64,000 bases of DNA, taken from assembly GCF_041906005.1 (NCBI RefSeq), contig NZ_JAYRJY010000001.1, forward strand, positions 496,001 through 560,000, given 5' to 3'. The translations under genes were made by a program, and so were the position numbers. The notes under the pieces are model-generated. The model worked only from the letters and a program-made list of their open reading frames with translations, was not told the origin of the DNA and searched no databases. How positions within the stretch are numbered: the first letter of the stretch is position 1; the number at the start of each line of letters is the position of its first letter. Positions 35,166 to 43,303 of this stretch are shown here, one piece after another. This DNA is from Ferrovibrio sp041906005 (GTDB taxonomy: Bacteria; Pseudomonadota; Alphaproteobacteria; Ferrovibrionales; Ferrovibrionaceae).

Positions 35166-35930
35166 TCAGGCGCTTTTTTCCGAGCAGGACCGCCGCATGC
35201 TGACCAGGGTTGAAATATGATGGATCAGGCTGGTGGTTTCCGCATCGCTGACCCCATCCACCTGGGATTGCCGATAATGTCGCTGGAAGGCGCGGACCAC
35301 CGCCTCGGTGAGCGGATCGTAGGTGCCGCTGCCCTCGATGCCGTATCCGATGCGATCCAGCGCCACCTGCAATTCCAGTACCGCACCGCCGCGGTCGCCC
35401 GGCTGCAATGCCGGGGCAGTCTGGGACACTGTGAAGTCCCAGGCCGGCCAACGGCCGAAGCCGGCCGCTGCCAGACGATGCCAGGGAAACAGTTCGCCGG
35501 GATCTTCCTTACGCTGGGGCGCGATATCGGAATGACCGACATAATTGCCGGGCATTACCTCGTGTCGCGCGGCGATGTCGCGCAGCAGTTCGAGCAGCGC
35601 ATCGATCTGCACGGTCGGGAATTCGCGATAGCCGAACTCATGGCCGGGATTGACCAGTTCGATCCCGATCGAGCGCGCGTTGACATCGCGCACACCACGC
35701 CAGAACGACACACCGGCATGCCAGGCACGCTTGTCTTCCGGTACGAGGCGGTAAATCGTGCCGTCTTCATCAATCACGTAATGCGCGCTGACCTTGGCCT
35801 CTGGATCGCACAATCGTTGCAGAGCCGCCGCTGCATTCGGCATGCCGGTATAATGCAATACGACAATGCTGACTGGGCGACGCCCGGTACGCTCGTCGAA
35901 ATTTGGTGAAGGATGATCGATCAACCGCAT
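35166..35930 (-). CDS. N-acetylmuramoyl-L-alanine amidase (AmiD/AmpD type)
   Basis: Zinc amidase (Amidase_2/PGRP fold) cutting the bond between muramic acid and L-Ala. Likely zinc ligands are H26 (VVLHYTG), H133 (VGHSDIAPQRKEDPG) and D143, matching AmpD and AmiD. The C-terminal third (about 170-240) is a peptidoglycan-binding domain: LQVALDRIGYGIEGSGTYDP then AVVRAFQRHY. No signal peptide or lipobox is seen, so a cytoplasmic recycling role like AmpD is possible, although the added binding domain resembles AmiD. It lies 5 bp downstream of the EamA transporter gene. At 254 aa it fits the AmiD size. Confidence 0.87.
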   Translation of the reverse strand: MRLIDHPSPNFDERTGRRPVSIVVLHYTGMPNAAAALQRLCDPEAKVSAHYVIDEDGTIYRLVPEDKRAWHAGVSFWRGVRDVNARSIGIELVNPGHEFGYREFPTVQIDALLELLRDIAARHEVMPGNYVGHSDIAPQRKEDPGELFPWHRLAAAGFGRWPAWDFTVSQTAPALQPGDRGGAVLELQVALDRIGYGIEGSGTYDPLTEAVVRAFQRHYRQSQVDGVSDAETTSLIHHISTLVSMRRSCSEKSA

Positions 35931-35935
35931 AGCAA

Positions 35936-36859
35936 CTACTCGCCTGCTACTTTACCAACTGATCTTTCCACGGCCGCGTCCAACGGCTTAACGCCTCGGG
36001 CCTCGGCCGCCTTGGCCTCACGCAAGGCCACGATCAGCACGCCGACCAGAGTGATGACGGAACCGATCACCACCCGTTCGCTGAGGCGTTCACCGAGGAA
36101 ATAGACACCAGCCAGGATGCCGAAAACCGGCGCCAGCGTGAACCCGGGGTTAACGATGCTGATCGGATAGCGCCGCAGCAGGAAATACGTACCGCCATGA
36201 CCGATCAGCGACACCGCGACTGCAGCATAGACAACCGAAGCCCAATGCCAGGGTGTGGCCGCTACCATCTGCTCGATCTGGTTATCTTCCATCACAAGCG
36301 AAATCACCAGCAGGCTGGGCGCGCTGATCACGCCGACCCAGGCCTGCATGGTGAAGGTATCCACATCGCGGATGCGCCGGACGACGATCTGGCCATAGGA
36401 CATCACGATCACCGCGGCCAGAATCAAACCGATGGCGATCTGATAACTCATGACTTTCGGATCGAAGCTGATCACCATGGCACCGAGGAAGGCAAGTGCT
36501 ATGCCCAGTCCGCGCTTCCAGCGCACCCGTTCGCCCAGCAGCACAACCGCCATCAGCGTCGCAATCGGCACGCCCAGTTGGGTGACGACGGCCACCACGG
36601 AGACATCGTCGGCCTTGGCGATGCCAATAATGATCAAGGCGAAATGCAGCGTCCCCATGCACAGGGCGGCCAGCAGCACGCTGCCCATCTGGCCGGGCTT
36701 CCATTTGAGCCAGGGCACCATCAGCAGGGCGAGCAAGGCAAAGCGCAAGGCCGTGAAGAGCACGGGCGGGAAATGGCCGACCGCGAGCTTGGAAACGACA
36801 AAATTGCCGCCCCAGATGGCGCAGATCAGCAGCATCAGGGCAAGGTGCTGGGGCTTCAT
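35936..36859 (-). CDS. EamA/DMT-family transporter
   Basis: Drug/metabolite transporter superfamily permease of 307 aa with ten predicted membrane segments in two EamA repeats, one opening LMLLICAIWGGNFVVSKLAV and the second opening AIGLILAAVIVMSYGQIVV. Start placed at MKPQHLALM, where the first helix begins; the longer frame adds 74 residues without similarity that run across the divergent promoter region. The substrate cannot be told from sequence (family members export amino acids and metabolites). Its stop lies 5 bp before the amidase start. Confidence 0.85.
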   Translation of the reverse strand: MKPQHLALMLLICAIWGGNFVVSKLAVGHFPPVLFTALRFALLALLMVPWLKWKPGQMGSVLLAALCMGTLHFALIIIGIAKADDVSVVAVVTQLGVPIATLMAVVLLGERVRWKRGLGIALAFLGAMVISFDPKVMSYQIAIGLILAAVIVMSYGQIVVRRIRDVDTFTMQAWVGVISAPSLLVISLVMEDNQIEQMVAATPWHWASVVYAAVAVSLIGHGGTYFLLRRYPISIVNPGFTLAPVFGILAGVYFLGERLSERVVIGSVITLVGVLIVALREAKAAEARGVKPLDAAVERSVGKVAGE

Positions 36860-37010
36860 GGGCGGGGACCCTAGCAAACCCGGCCGGTCAGGGGCTACGC
36901 TTCTTTCGGGTATGGTTATGCGCCCGATGCAAGGGGGGTATGCGCAAGGTCTTCCAGACCATGCGGACTGCCCGCCTTTGCGGCAGCGCAGAACATCAAA
37001 CAGGCACAAC

Positions 37011-37616
37011 ATGGCAAAAACCAAAGCAACCGGGAAACGGACCAAAGCCGGCACCGCCGCTACGGCACCGCGACGCCCCATCGTCTCCTCCGCTCATCTG
37101 GCCAGCGAGAAACTGACGGCCCTGAGTGAATTCGAATTCGCCCTGATGATGAGCGGCAATGCCTTTGCGCGCTGGATCGTGCGCTGCATGACGGCGGCCG
37201 GACAACCCGACCTCGCCGCGCTGGATGTCATGGTGCTGCACAGCGTCAATCACCGCGACCGCCCCAAGCGACTGGCCGATCTCTGCCTGGTTCTGAATGT
37301 CGAGGACAGCCACACGGTGAATTACGGTCTTAAGAAGATGGTGCGGCTGGGCCTGGTCAGCGGCGAGCGGCGCGGCAAGGAAATCTTCTATTCGACCACA
37401 GCGAAGGGCCGGGCATTGTGCCTCGAATACCGCAAGATCCGCGAGGAATTGCTGGGCGAGGCCTACGCCCTGATCGGCCAGCCCCAGATGGGCCAAGCCC
37501 AGATGCGGGGAGCACAGATTGGAGAGGGCCAGGCCGATCTGTCGCGGATTGCCGAACTGATGCGGATTTTATCCGGGATGTACGACCAGGCGACCCGAGC
37601 GGCGGCCTCGCTTTAG
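37011..37616 (+). CDS. Winged-helix (MarR-type) transcriptional regulator
   Basis: A 201-aa predicted DNA-binding protein. After a basic Lys/Thr/Ala-rich head (1-30) comes a helical segment (LSEFEFALMMSGNAFARWIV) and a winged helix: LAALDVMVLHSVNHRDRPKR, LADLCLVLNVEDSHTVNYGL (recognition helix), KKMVRLGLVSGERRGKEIFY (wing). The C-terminus has a short QMGQAQMRGAQIG repeat and a final helix. Similar regulators are often found next to hydantoinase/oxoprolinase genes, as here: the 5-oxoprolinase gene starts 87 bp downstream on the same strand behind an inverted repeat. Regulation of that gene is a reasonable inference. The start was set at MAKTKATGK; longer frames run into the EamA gene. Confidence 0.82.
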   Translation: MAKTKATGKRTKAGTAATAPRRPIVSSAHLASEKLTALSEFEFALMMSGNAFARWIVRCMTAAGQPDLAALDVMVLHSVNHRDRPKRLADLCLVLNVEDSHTVNYGLKKMVRLGLVSGERRGKEIFYSTTAKGRALCLEYRKIREELLGEAYALIGQPQMGQAQMRGAQIGEGQADLSRIAELMRILSGMYDQATRAAASL

Positions 37617-37628
37617 CCGGCCACCCGG

Positions 37629-37651
37629 AACGTTGACAATTTATCAACGTT
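37629..37651. promoter_or_regulatory. Inverted repeat over a -35 box, before 5-oxoprolinase
   Basis: AACGTTGA (37629-37636) and TCAACGTT (37644-37651) are perfect 8-bp arms around 7 nt. The consensus -35 hexamer TTGACA (37633-37638) lies inside, with a possible -10 TAACCG 16 bp further on. A repressor bound here would block the promoter. It sits 13 bp after the regulator stop and about 50 bp before the 5-oxoprolinase ATG. Confidence 0.55.
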
Positions 37652-37703
37652 TTGTAACCGTGTGATCCCACCCTCGTTTTGCCCGAACCCTCCGGAGCCC
37701 CGC

Positions 37704-40700
37704 ATGAGCCAGCCCACATCCACCGCCGCCTCCACTTCCGGCCAGTGGGAATTCTGGATCGACCGCGGCGGTACCTTCACGGATATCGTCGGCCGCAAGC
37801 CTGATGGCGGCATCGTCACCCACAAGCTGCTGTCGGAGAACCCCGAGCGCTACAAGGATGCCGCGGTGCAGGGCATCCGCGACCTGCTGGGCCTGAAGGC
37901 CGGCGACCCGCTGCCCAAGGGCAAGATCGCCGCGGTGAAGATGGGCACTACGGTGGCGACCAACGCGCTGCTGGAGCGCAAGGGCGACCGCGTTCTGCTG
38001 CTGGTGAGCGAGGGCTTCGCCGACCAGCTCCGCATCGGTTATCAAACCCGTCCGAAGCTGTTCGCGTTGCATATCGTGCTGCCCGAGATGCTGTATGAGC
38101 GCGTGGTGGAAGTGCCCGAACGCGTGCGCAACGATGGCAGCATCGAGACGCCGCTGGACCTGGCTGCTGCCGAAAAAGCGCTGAAAGCCGCCTATGCCGA
38201 CGGCATCCGCAGCGTGGCAATCCTGTTCATGCATGGCTACCGCTACACCGCCCATGAGGCGAAGGTGGCCGAACTGGCGCGCAAGCTGGGCTTCACCCAG
38301 GTGTCGGCCAGCCACCAGGTCTCGCCGCTGATCAAGTTCGTCAGCCGTGGCGATACCACCGTGGTCGACGCCTATGTCTCGCCGATCCTGCGCCGCTACG
38401 TGAACCAGGTGGCCGACGAACTGGACGCCGCCAACACGGCCCTGCGGCTGATGTTCATGCAGTCGAATGGCGGTCTGGCCGATGCCCATTTCTTCCAGGG
38501 CAAGGACAGCATCCTGTCCGGCCCGGCCGGCGGCGTGGTCGGCCTGGTCGAGACCTCGACGCGGGCGGGTTTTGACAAGGTGATCGGCTTCGACATGGGC
38601 GGCACGTCGACGGATGTCAGCCATTATGCCGGCGAATACGAACGCGCCTTCGAGACGATGGTGGCTGGCGTGCGCATGCGCGCGCCGATGATGATGATCA
38701 ACACCGTGGCGGCTGGCGGCGGATCGATCCTGCATTTCGACGGCGCGCGCTATCGCGTCGGACCTGACTCGGCTGGTGCCAATCCCGGCCCGGCCTGCTA
38801 TCGCCGCGGCGGGCCTTTGGCGGTGACCGACTGCAATGTGGTGCTGGGCAAGCTGCAGCCCGATTTCTTCCCTGCCGTCTTCGGCCCCAATGGCGACCAG
38901 CCGCTGGATGCCGAGGTGGTAAAGCAGAAATTCGCCGAGCTGCAGGCGCGCGTGCAGGCCGAGACGGGCGATACGCGCAGCATCGAGGAGATGGCCGAAG
39001 GCTTCCTCGCCATCGCCGTGGAGAACATGGCCAACGCGATCAAGAAGATCTCGGTGGCGCGCGGCTATGACGTGACCAAATACGTGCTGTCCAGTTTCGG
39101 TGGGGCCGGCGGCCAGCATGCCTGCCTGGTGGCCGATGCGCTGGGCATGACGGAAGTCCTGCTGCATCCGCTGGCCGGCGTGCTGTCGGCCTATGGCATG
39201 GGCCTGGCCGACCAGCGCGTGCTGAAGGAGAAGTCGGCGGAAGTGACGCTGGAGCCCGCCGCCCTGCCCGGCCTGGCCAAGGAACTCGACGCATTGGCGG
39301 ACGAGTCGCGCAACGACATGCTGAAACAGGGCGTGCCAGCCGAGAAGATCACGGTGATCCGCAAGCTGCATGTGCGCTATGGCGGTTCCGACTCCGCCCT
39401 TGAAGTCGAGTTCGGCGACATGGTGGCGATCAAGACCGCCTTCGAGGCGGCACATCGCCAGCGCTTTGGCTTCATCAGCCCGGAAAAGGCACTGATTGCG
39501 GCTTCCGTGGCCGTCGAGGTGGTGGGCCAGGGCGAGCGTGCCCCGGATGCCGTGGAGACGATCACCGATCCGCGTCCACAGGCTGCGATCCCCACGCTGG
39601 CCAGCCGCAAGGCCTATATGGCCGGCGCCTGGCGCGACACGCCGGTTTACGACCGCGCCGCCCTGCGGCCGGGCGAAACGATCAAGGGCCCGGCCATCGT
39701 GATCGAGCCGACCAGCACCATCGTGCTCGAACCCGGCTGGCAGGCCCGCCTGACCGAACGTCGCGATCTGGTGCTGAAGCGCATCGAAGCCCTGCCCGCC
39801 CGCAAGGCGATCGGCACCGATGTCGATCCGGTGATGCTGGAGATTTTCAACAACCTGTTCATGTCGATCGCCGAACAGATGGGCTCTGTGCTGGAAAAGA
39901 CCGCCTATTCGGTGAATATCAAGGAGCGGTTGGATTTCTCCTGCGCCATCTTCGATCTCGACGGCGAGCTGATCGCCAACGCGCCGCACATGCCGGTGCA
40001 TCTGGGCTCGATGTCGGAAAGCATCAAGACCATCATGCGCAAACGCGCCGGCCAGATGAAGCCAGGCGACGTGTACATGCTGAACGCGCCTTACGCGGGC
40101 GGCACGCATCTGCCCGACGTCACCGTCATCACCCCGGTATTCGACAAGGCCGGCAAGGACGTGCTGTTCTACCTGGGCAGCCGCGGCCATCACGCCGATA
40201 TCGGCGGCACCACGCCGGGTTCGATGCCGCCCGACAGCAAGACGGTGGAAGACGAGGGCGTGCTGCTCGATAACGTGCTGCTGGTGGATGGCGGCAAATT
40301 CCTGGAAGCCGAAACCGTCGCCATCCTGAAATCGGGCAAATATCCCTCGCGCAATCCGGCGCAGAACATCGCCGACCTGAAGGCGCAGATCGCTTCCTGC
40401 GAAAAGGGCGCGCAGGAACTGCGCAAGATGGTGGACCAGTTCGGCCTGGATGTCGTGCGCGCCTATATGCGCCACGTGCAGGACAATGCCGAGGAATCCG
40501 TGCGCCGGGTGATCAGCCGCCTGAAGGACGGCCAGTTCACCTATCCGATGGATGACGGCTTTGAAATCAAGGTCAAGGTGACGGTCAACCACAAGGACCG
40601 CACGGCGAAGATCGACTTCACCGGCACCTCGGGCCAGCACCCGACCAACTACAACGCGCCGAAAGCCGTGTGCGTGGCCGCCGTGCTGTATGCCTTCCGC

Positions 40701-41357
40701 TGCCTGGTGGATGCCGACATTCCGTTGAATGGCGGCTGCCTCAAGCCGCTGGAGATCATCATCCCCGAGGGCTCGATGCTGGATCCGGTCTATCCTGCTG
40801 CTACGGTGGCCGGCAATGTCGAGACCAGCCAGTGCATCACCGACACGATGTTTGGCGCGCTGGGCGTGATGGCCGCGGCCCAGGGCACGATGAACAACTT
40901 CACCTTCGGCAACAACGACTACCAGTATTACGAGACGATCTGCGGCGGCAGCGGCGCCGGCCCGGATTTCGACGGCTGCGATGCCGTGCACACCCACATG
41001 ACCAACGCGCGGCTGACCGACCCCGAAGTGCTGGAATTCCGCTTCCCCGTGCTGCTGGAAAGCTTCCGCATCCGGCGCGGCTCGGGCGGCAGGGGCCGGC
41101 ACAAGGGCGGCGACGGCACCATCCGGCGCATGCGCTTCCTCACCGACATGGTGGCGACGCTGCTCTCCTCCCATCGCAAGGTGCCGCCGTTTGGCCTGGA
41201 GGGCGGCAGCGAGGGCGAGACCGGCCGGCAATGGGTGGAGCGCGCGGCGACCGGCGCGAAGGAACCCATGGAAGGCCGCTGCTCGACGCCGATGAAGCCG
41301 GGCGACGTCTTCGTGATCTCCACCCCTTCGGGCGGTGGCTTCGGCAAGGCGGACTAG
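37704..41357 (+). CDS. 5-oxoprolinase / hydantoinase A-B fusion
   Basis: A 1217-aa enzyme of the ATP-hydrolysing 5-oxoprolinase/N-methylhydantoinase group, opening the lactam ring of 5-oxoproline or a hydantoin. The HyuA half (about 1-690) begins with FWIDRGGTFTDIVGRKPDGG, has the actin-fold ATP motifs MGTTVATNALLERKG and GFDMGGTSTDVSHY, and ANPGPACYRRGGPLAVTDCN. The HyuB half (about 705-1217) has NNLFMSIAEQMGSVLEKTAY, RLDFSCAIFD, GHHADIGGTTPGSMPP and GSGAGPDFDGCDAVHTHMTN. Full-length fusion and these motifs resemble eukaryotic-type OPLAH. ATG chosen at MSQPTST after CCGGAGCCCCGC. It is preceded by a winged-helix regulator and an inverted repeat. Confidence 0.92.
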   Translation: MSQPTSTAASTSGQWEFWIDRGGTFTDIVGRKPDGGIVTHKLLSENPERYKDAAVQGIRDLLGLKAGDPLPKGKIAAVKMGTTVATNALLERKGDRVLLLVSEGFADQLRIGYQTRPKLFALHIVLPEMLYERVVEVPERVRNDGSIETPLDLAAAEKALKAAYADGIRSVAILFMHGYRYTAHEAKVAELARKLGFTQVSASHQVSPLIKFVSRGDTTVVDAYVSPILRRYVNQVADELDAANTALRLMFMQSNGGLADAHFFQGKDSILSGPAGGVVGLVETSTRAGFDKVIGFDMGGTSTDVSHYAGEYERAFETMVAGVRMRAPMMMINTVAAGGGSILHFDGARYRVGPDSAGANPGPACYRRGGPLAVTDCNVVLGKLQPDFFPAVFGPNGDQPLDAEVVKQKFAELQARVQAETGDTRSIEEMAEGFLAIAVENMANAIKKISVARGYDVTKYVLSSFGGAGGQHACLVADALGMTEVLLHPLAGVLSAYGMGLADQRVLKEKSAEVTLEPAALPGLAKELDALADESRNDMLKQGVPAEKITVIRKLHVRYGGSDSALEVEFGDMVAIKTAFEAAHRQRFGFISPEKALIAASVAVEVVGQGERAPDAVETITDPRPQAAIPTLASRKAYMAGAWRDTPVYDRAALRPGETIKGPAIVIEPTSTIVLEPGWQARLTERRDLVLKRIEALPARKAIGTDVDPVMLEIFNNLFMSIAEQMGSVLEKTAYSVNIKERLDFSCAIFDLDGELIANAPHMPVHLGSMSESIKTIMRKRAGQMKPGDVYMLNAPYAGGTHLPDVTVITPVFDKAGKDVLFYLGSRGHHADIGGTTPGSMPPDSKTVEDEGVLLDNVLLVDGGKFLEAETVAILKSGKYPSRNPAQNIADLKAQIASCEKGAQELRKMVDQFGLDVVRAYMRHVQDNAEESVRRVISRLKDGQFTYPMDDGFEIKVKVTVNHKDRTAKIDFTGTSGQHPTNYNAPKAVCVAAVLYAFRCLVDADIPLNGGCLKPLEIIIPEGSMLDPVYPAATVAGNVETSQCITDTMFGALGVMAAAQGTMNNFTFGNNDYQYYETICGGSGAGPDFDGCDAVHTHMTNARLTDPEVLEFRFPVLLESFRIRRGSGGRGRHKGGDGTIRRMRFLTDMVATLLSSHRKVPPFGLEGGSEGETGRQWVERAATGAKEPMEGRCSTPMKPGDVFVISTPSGGGFGKAD

Positions 41358-41389
41358 CCTACAGCCGCATTCACCCGATCGACCGGTGG

Positions 41390-41419
41390 AATGATATCAG
41401 TGATATCACTGATATCATT
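41390..41419. repeat. 30-bp perfect palindrome with three GATATC cores
   Basis: AATGATATCAGTGAT (41390-41404) is followed directly by its exact reverse complement (41405-41419), with no spacer. It can also be read as three tandem copies of TGATATCAN, with GATATC at 41393, 41402 and 41411 (9-bp period). It lies 33 bp after the 5-oxoprolinase stop and 208 bp before the AlkD-like gene. Its high AT content and lack of a strong T tract argue against an ordinary terminator. Confidence 0.85.
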
Positions 41420-41626
41420 TCGACCCTTTTGCGTCGGTTTTCGACGTGTTTGAGCCTTCCCGGACACTTTCCGGCGAAGGCGGCCGCTTGCCAGCCTGTG
41501 CGATCCGTTTTCCGTCAATTTGCGTCGTTTTGCGGGATTTTCGTCCGCCTGCTCCAAACCGGCTGGACAGGCCACACTGGAACATATATGGAACTCTAAC
41601 CTTCCGCCTTCAACCTGAGTCCATCC

Positions 41627-42739
41627 GTGGCCGACGCCCTCAAGGATTTTTACAACAGCGCCGTCGTGGGCGGCATCGCCGAGCGCGTCAGCGCGGCCCA
41701 TCCCGCCTTCCCGGCCGATCATTTCCGCAAGCAGGTGATGGCCGCCCTGCCGCCGCTGTCGCTGATGCAGCGGGCCCGGGCCATCGCCGATGGCCTGCAC
41801 CACCATCTGCCGCCGGATTACCCCGACGCGCTGCAGATCCTGCTGAACAGCCTGGGTCCCGATGACAACAAGGGTGGCATCGACGGCATGGGCGGCTTCC
41901 GCCATCTGCCGTTTCTGAATTTCGTCGGCGCCTACGGGCTGGAGCATCCCGGCCTGTCGCTCAACGCCCTGCGCCGGATGACCAAATATTTCAGTGCCGA
42001 GTTCGATATCCGCTATTACGTGGAACGGCATTACGATCAGACGATGCAGGCCGTGCGCAGCTGGACCAACGATCCGCACTGGGCGGTGCGGCGGCTGTGT
42101 TCGGAAGGATTGCGGCCGCGCCTGCCCTGGGGTTTACGGCTGAAACGGTTTATCGCCGATCCATCGCCCGTGCTGGACATCATCGAAACGCTGCGCGCCG
42201 ATCCACACGAGTCCGTGCGCCGGTCTGTCGCCAACACCCTGAACGACATCGCCAAGGATAACCCCGATGCCGTTATCGCCACGGTCCGGCGCTGGCAGGC
42301 CGAAGATCGCGACGGCACGGCGGACAGTGTGCGCCACGGCCTGCGGACCCTGGTGAAAAAAGGCGACCGCCGGGCGCTCGACCTGCTGGGGTTCGATCAC
42401 AGGGCTCCGGTGACCGCGCTGGACTTCGCCATCGCCAAACAACGCTATCGCGTCGGCGATATGCTGGCCTTCAGCCTCAGCCTGCGCCATGACGGCAAAA
42501 AACCGGCCCGCTTATCGGTGGATTACGCCATCCACTGGCGCAATGCGCGCGGTGGTTTGCAGGCCAAGGTGTTCAAGCTGGCCAAACCGCAGCTCCGGCC
42601 CGGCGAAACCGTGACGCTGGAAAAGACCCATGCGCTGAAACCGATCACCACGCGGCGCTATTATGCCGGCGAACACCGGGTGGAAATCCTGGTGAACGGG
42701 CAAAGCCTGGCGGACGGAACCTTCAAGCTGCAAGTGTGA
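41627..42739 (+). CDS. DNA alkylation repair protein, AlkD-like HEAT repeats
   Basis: A 370-aa protein with the ALK/HEAT superhelix of AlkC/AlkD-type glycosylases, which excise alkylated bases. Recognisable segments are LPFLNFVGAYGLEHPGLSLN, MTKYFSAEFDIRYYVERHYD, VRSWTNDPHWAVRRLCSEGL and RPRLPWGLRLK, followed by HEAT units such as LRADPHESVRRSVANTLNDI. The C-terminal 100 residues form a separate beta-rich domain (ITTRRYYAGEHRVEILVNGQ), seen in some family members. A GTG start follows GAGTCCATCC, without a good Shine-Dalgarno sequence. aidB, another alkylation-response gene, lies 2.4 kb further on. Its 3' end abuts the convergent P-loop gene with 1 bp between. Confidence 0.85.
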   Translation: MADALKDFYNSAVVGGIAERVSAAHPAFPADHFRKQVMAALPPLSLMQRARAIADGLHHHLPPDYPDALQILLNSLGPDDNKGGIDGMGGFRHLPFLNFVGAYGLEHPGLSLNALRRMTKYFSAEFDIRYYVERHYDQTMQAVRSWTNDPHWAVRRLCSEGLRPRLPWGLRLKRFIADPSPVLDIIETLRADPHESVRRSVANTLNDIAKDNPDAVIATVRRWQAEDRDGTADSVRHGLRTLVKKGDRRALDLLGFDHRAPVTALDFAIAKQRYRVGDMLAFSLSLRHDGKKPARLSVDYAIHWRNARGGLQAKVFKLAKPQLRPGETVTLEKTHALKPITTRRYYAGEHRVEILVNGQSLADGTFKLQV

Positions 42740-42740
42740 G

Positions 42741-43286
42741 TCAGGCCGTTACGCGCGGCAGGCTCAGGCCCTTGGCGATCTGCTGGGCGGCCTCCGCCGG
42801 CTTGAGCTTGGCGGTATCGACGGTCAAATCGGCTTTGGGCATATGCGCGGTGTTGAACACGCCGGCCGCTTCCAGCCTTTCATATTCCTCATGCGAGGTG
42901 AGCTTGCCGGTGTTGCGGCGCGATTTGTTGTCGATGCGGCGATAGACCTCCTTCATCGGGCAGGTCAATTCGACAAAATGCACCCGGCTGCCAGCTCCGG
43001 CGACGATATCGATGGCGCGGTCAACAAATGTTTTCCGCACCGTGGTTTCCGGGGCAAAGGTGAAAATCAGACCATTCAGCCTGGCCTTGGCGGCCTGCTC
43101 GAAGACTGACAGCCAGATCTGCTCGCGCAGTTCCACGAAGGGCGGGCTACCGAATTCAAAGACCGACAGCAGCAAATCGACGGTCTGGTGGTTGTGAAAC
43201 AGCTTGTAGCCGGTCAACGCCGCCAGCTCGCGGGCAACGGTCAGCTTACCCGTGGCGGGTTTGCCATAGATGAATACCAGTTTCAT
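42741..43286 (-). CDS. P-loop ATPase/kinase-like protein
   Basis: A 181-aa single-domain P-loop NTPase of the adenylate/shikimate-kinase-like AAA_33 type. Walker A is IYGKPATGKLTVARELA (residues 6-22), and a lid-like basic region (VYRRIDNKSRRNTGKLTS) follows. It resembles small kinases that phosphorylate metabolites or drugs, but no substrate-specific motif is apparent and I cannot name a substrate. Composition matches the genome. The gene is transcribed toward the AlkD-like gene, with 1 bp between stops. Confidence 0.72.
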   Translation of the reverse strand: MKLVFIYGKPATGKLTVARELAALTGYKLFHNHQTVDLLLSVFEFGSPPFVELREQIWLSVFEQAAKARLNGLIFTFAPETTVRKTFVDRAIDIVAGAGSRVHFVELTCPMKEVYRRIDNKSRRNTGKLTSHEEYERLEAAGVFNTAHMPKADLTVDTAKLKPAEAAQQIAKGLSLPRVTA

Positions 43287-43303
43287 GGACCTGTCATGCT
43301 CTT

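Noticed and set aside
36450..37010. Long N-terminal extension of the winged-helix regulator
   Set aside because: It overlaps the EamA gene on the other strand and the divergent promoter region, with no domain similarity.
37644..41231. Open frame of 1195 codons on the minus strand opposite the 5-oxoprolinase gene
   Set aside because: A high-GC gene often leaves the opposite frame free of stops. The plus-strand protein has all family motifs, while the minus-strand one is His/Arg/Gly-rich with no recognisable domain.
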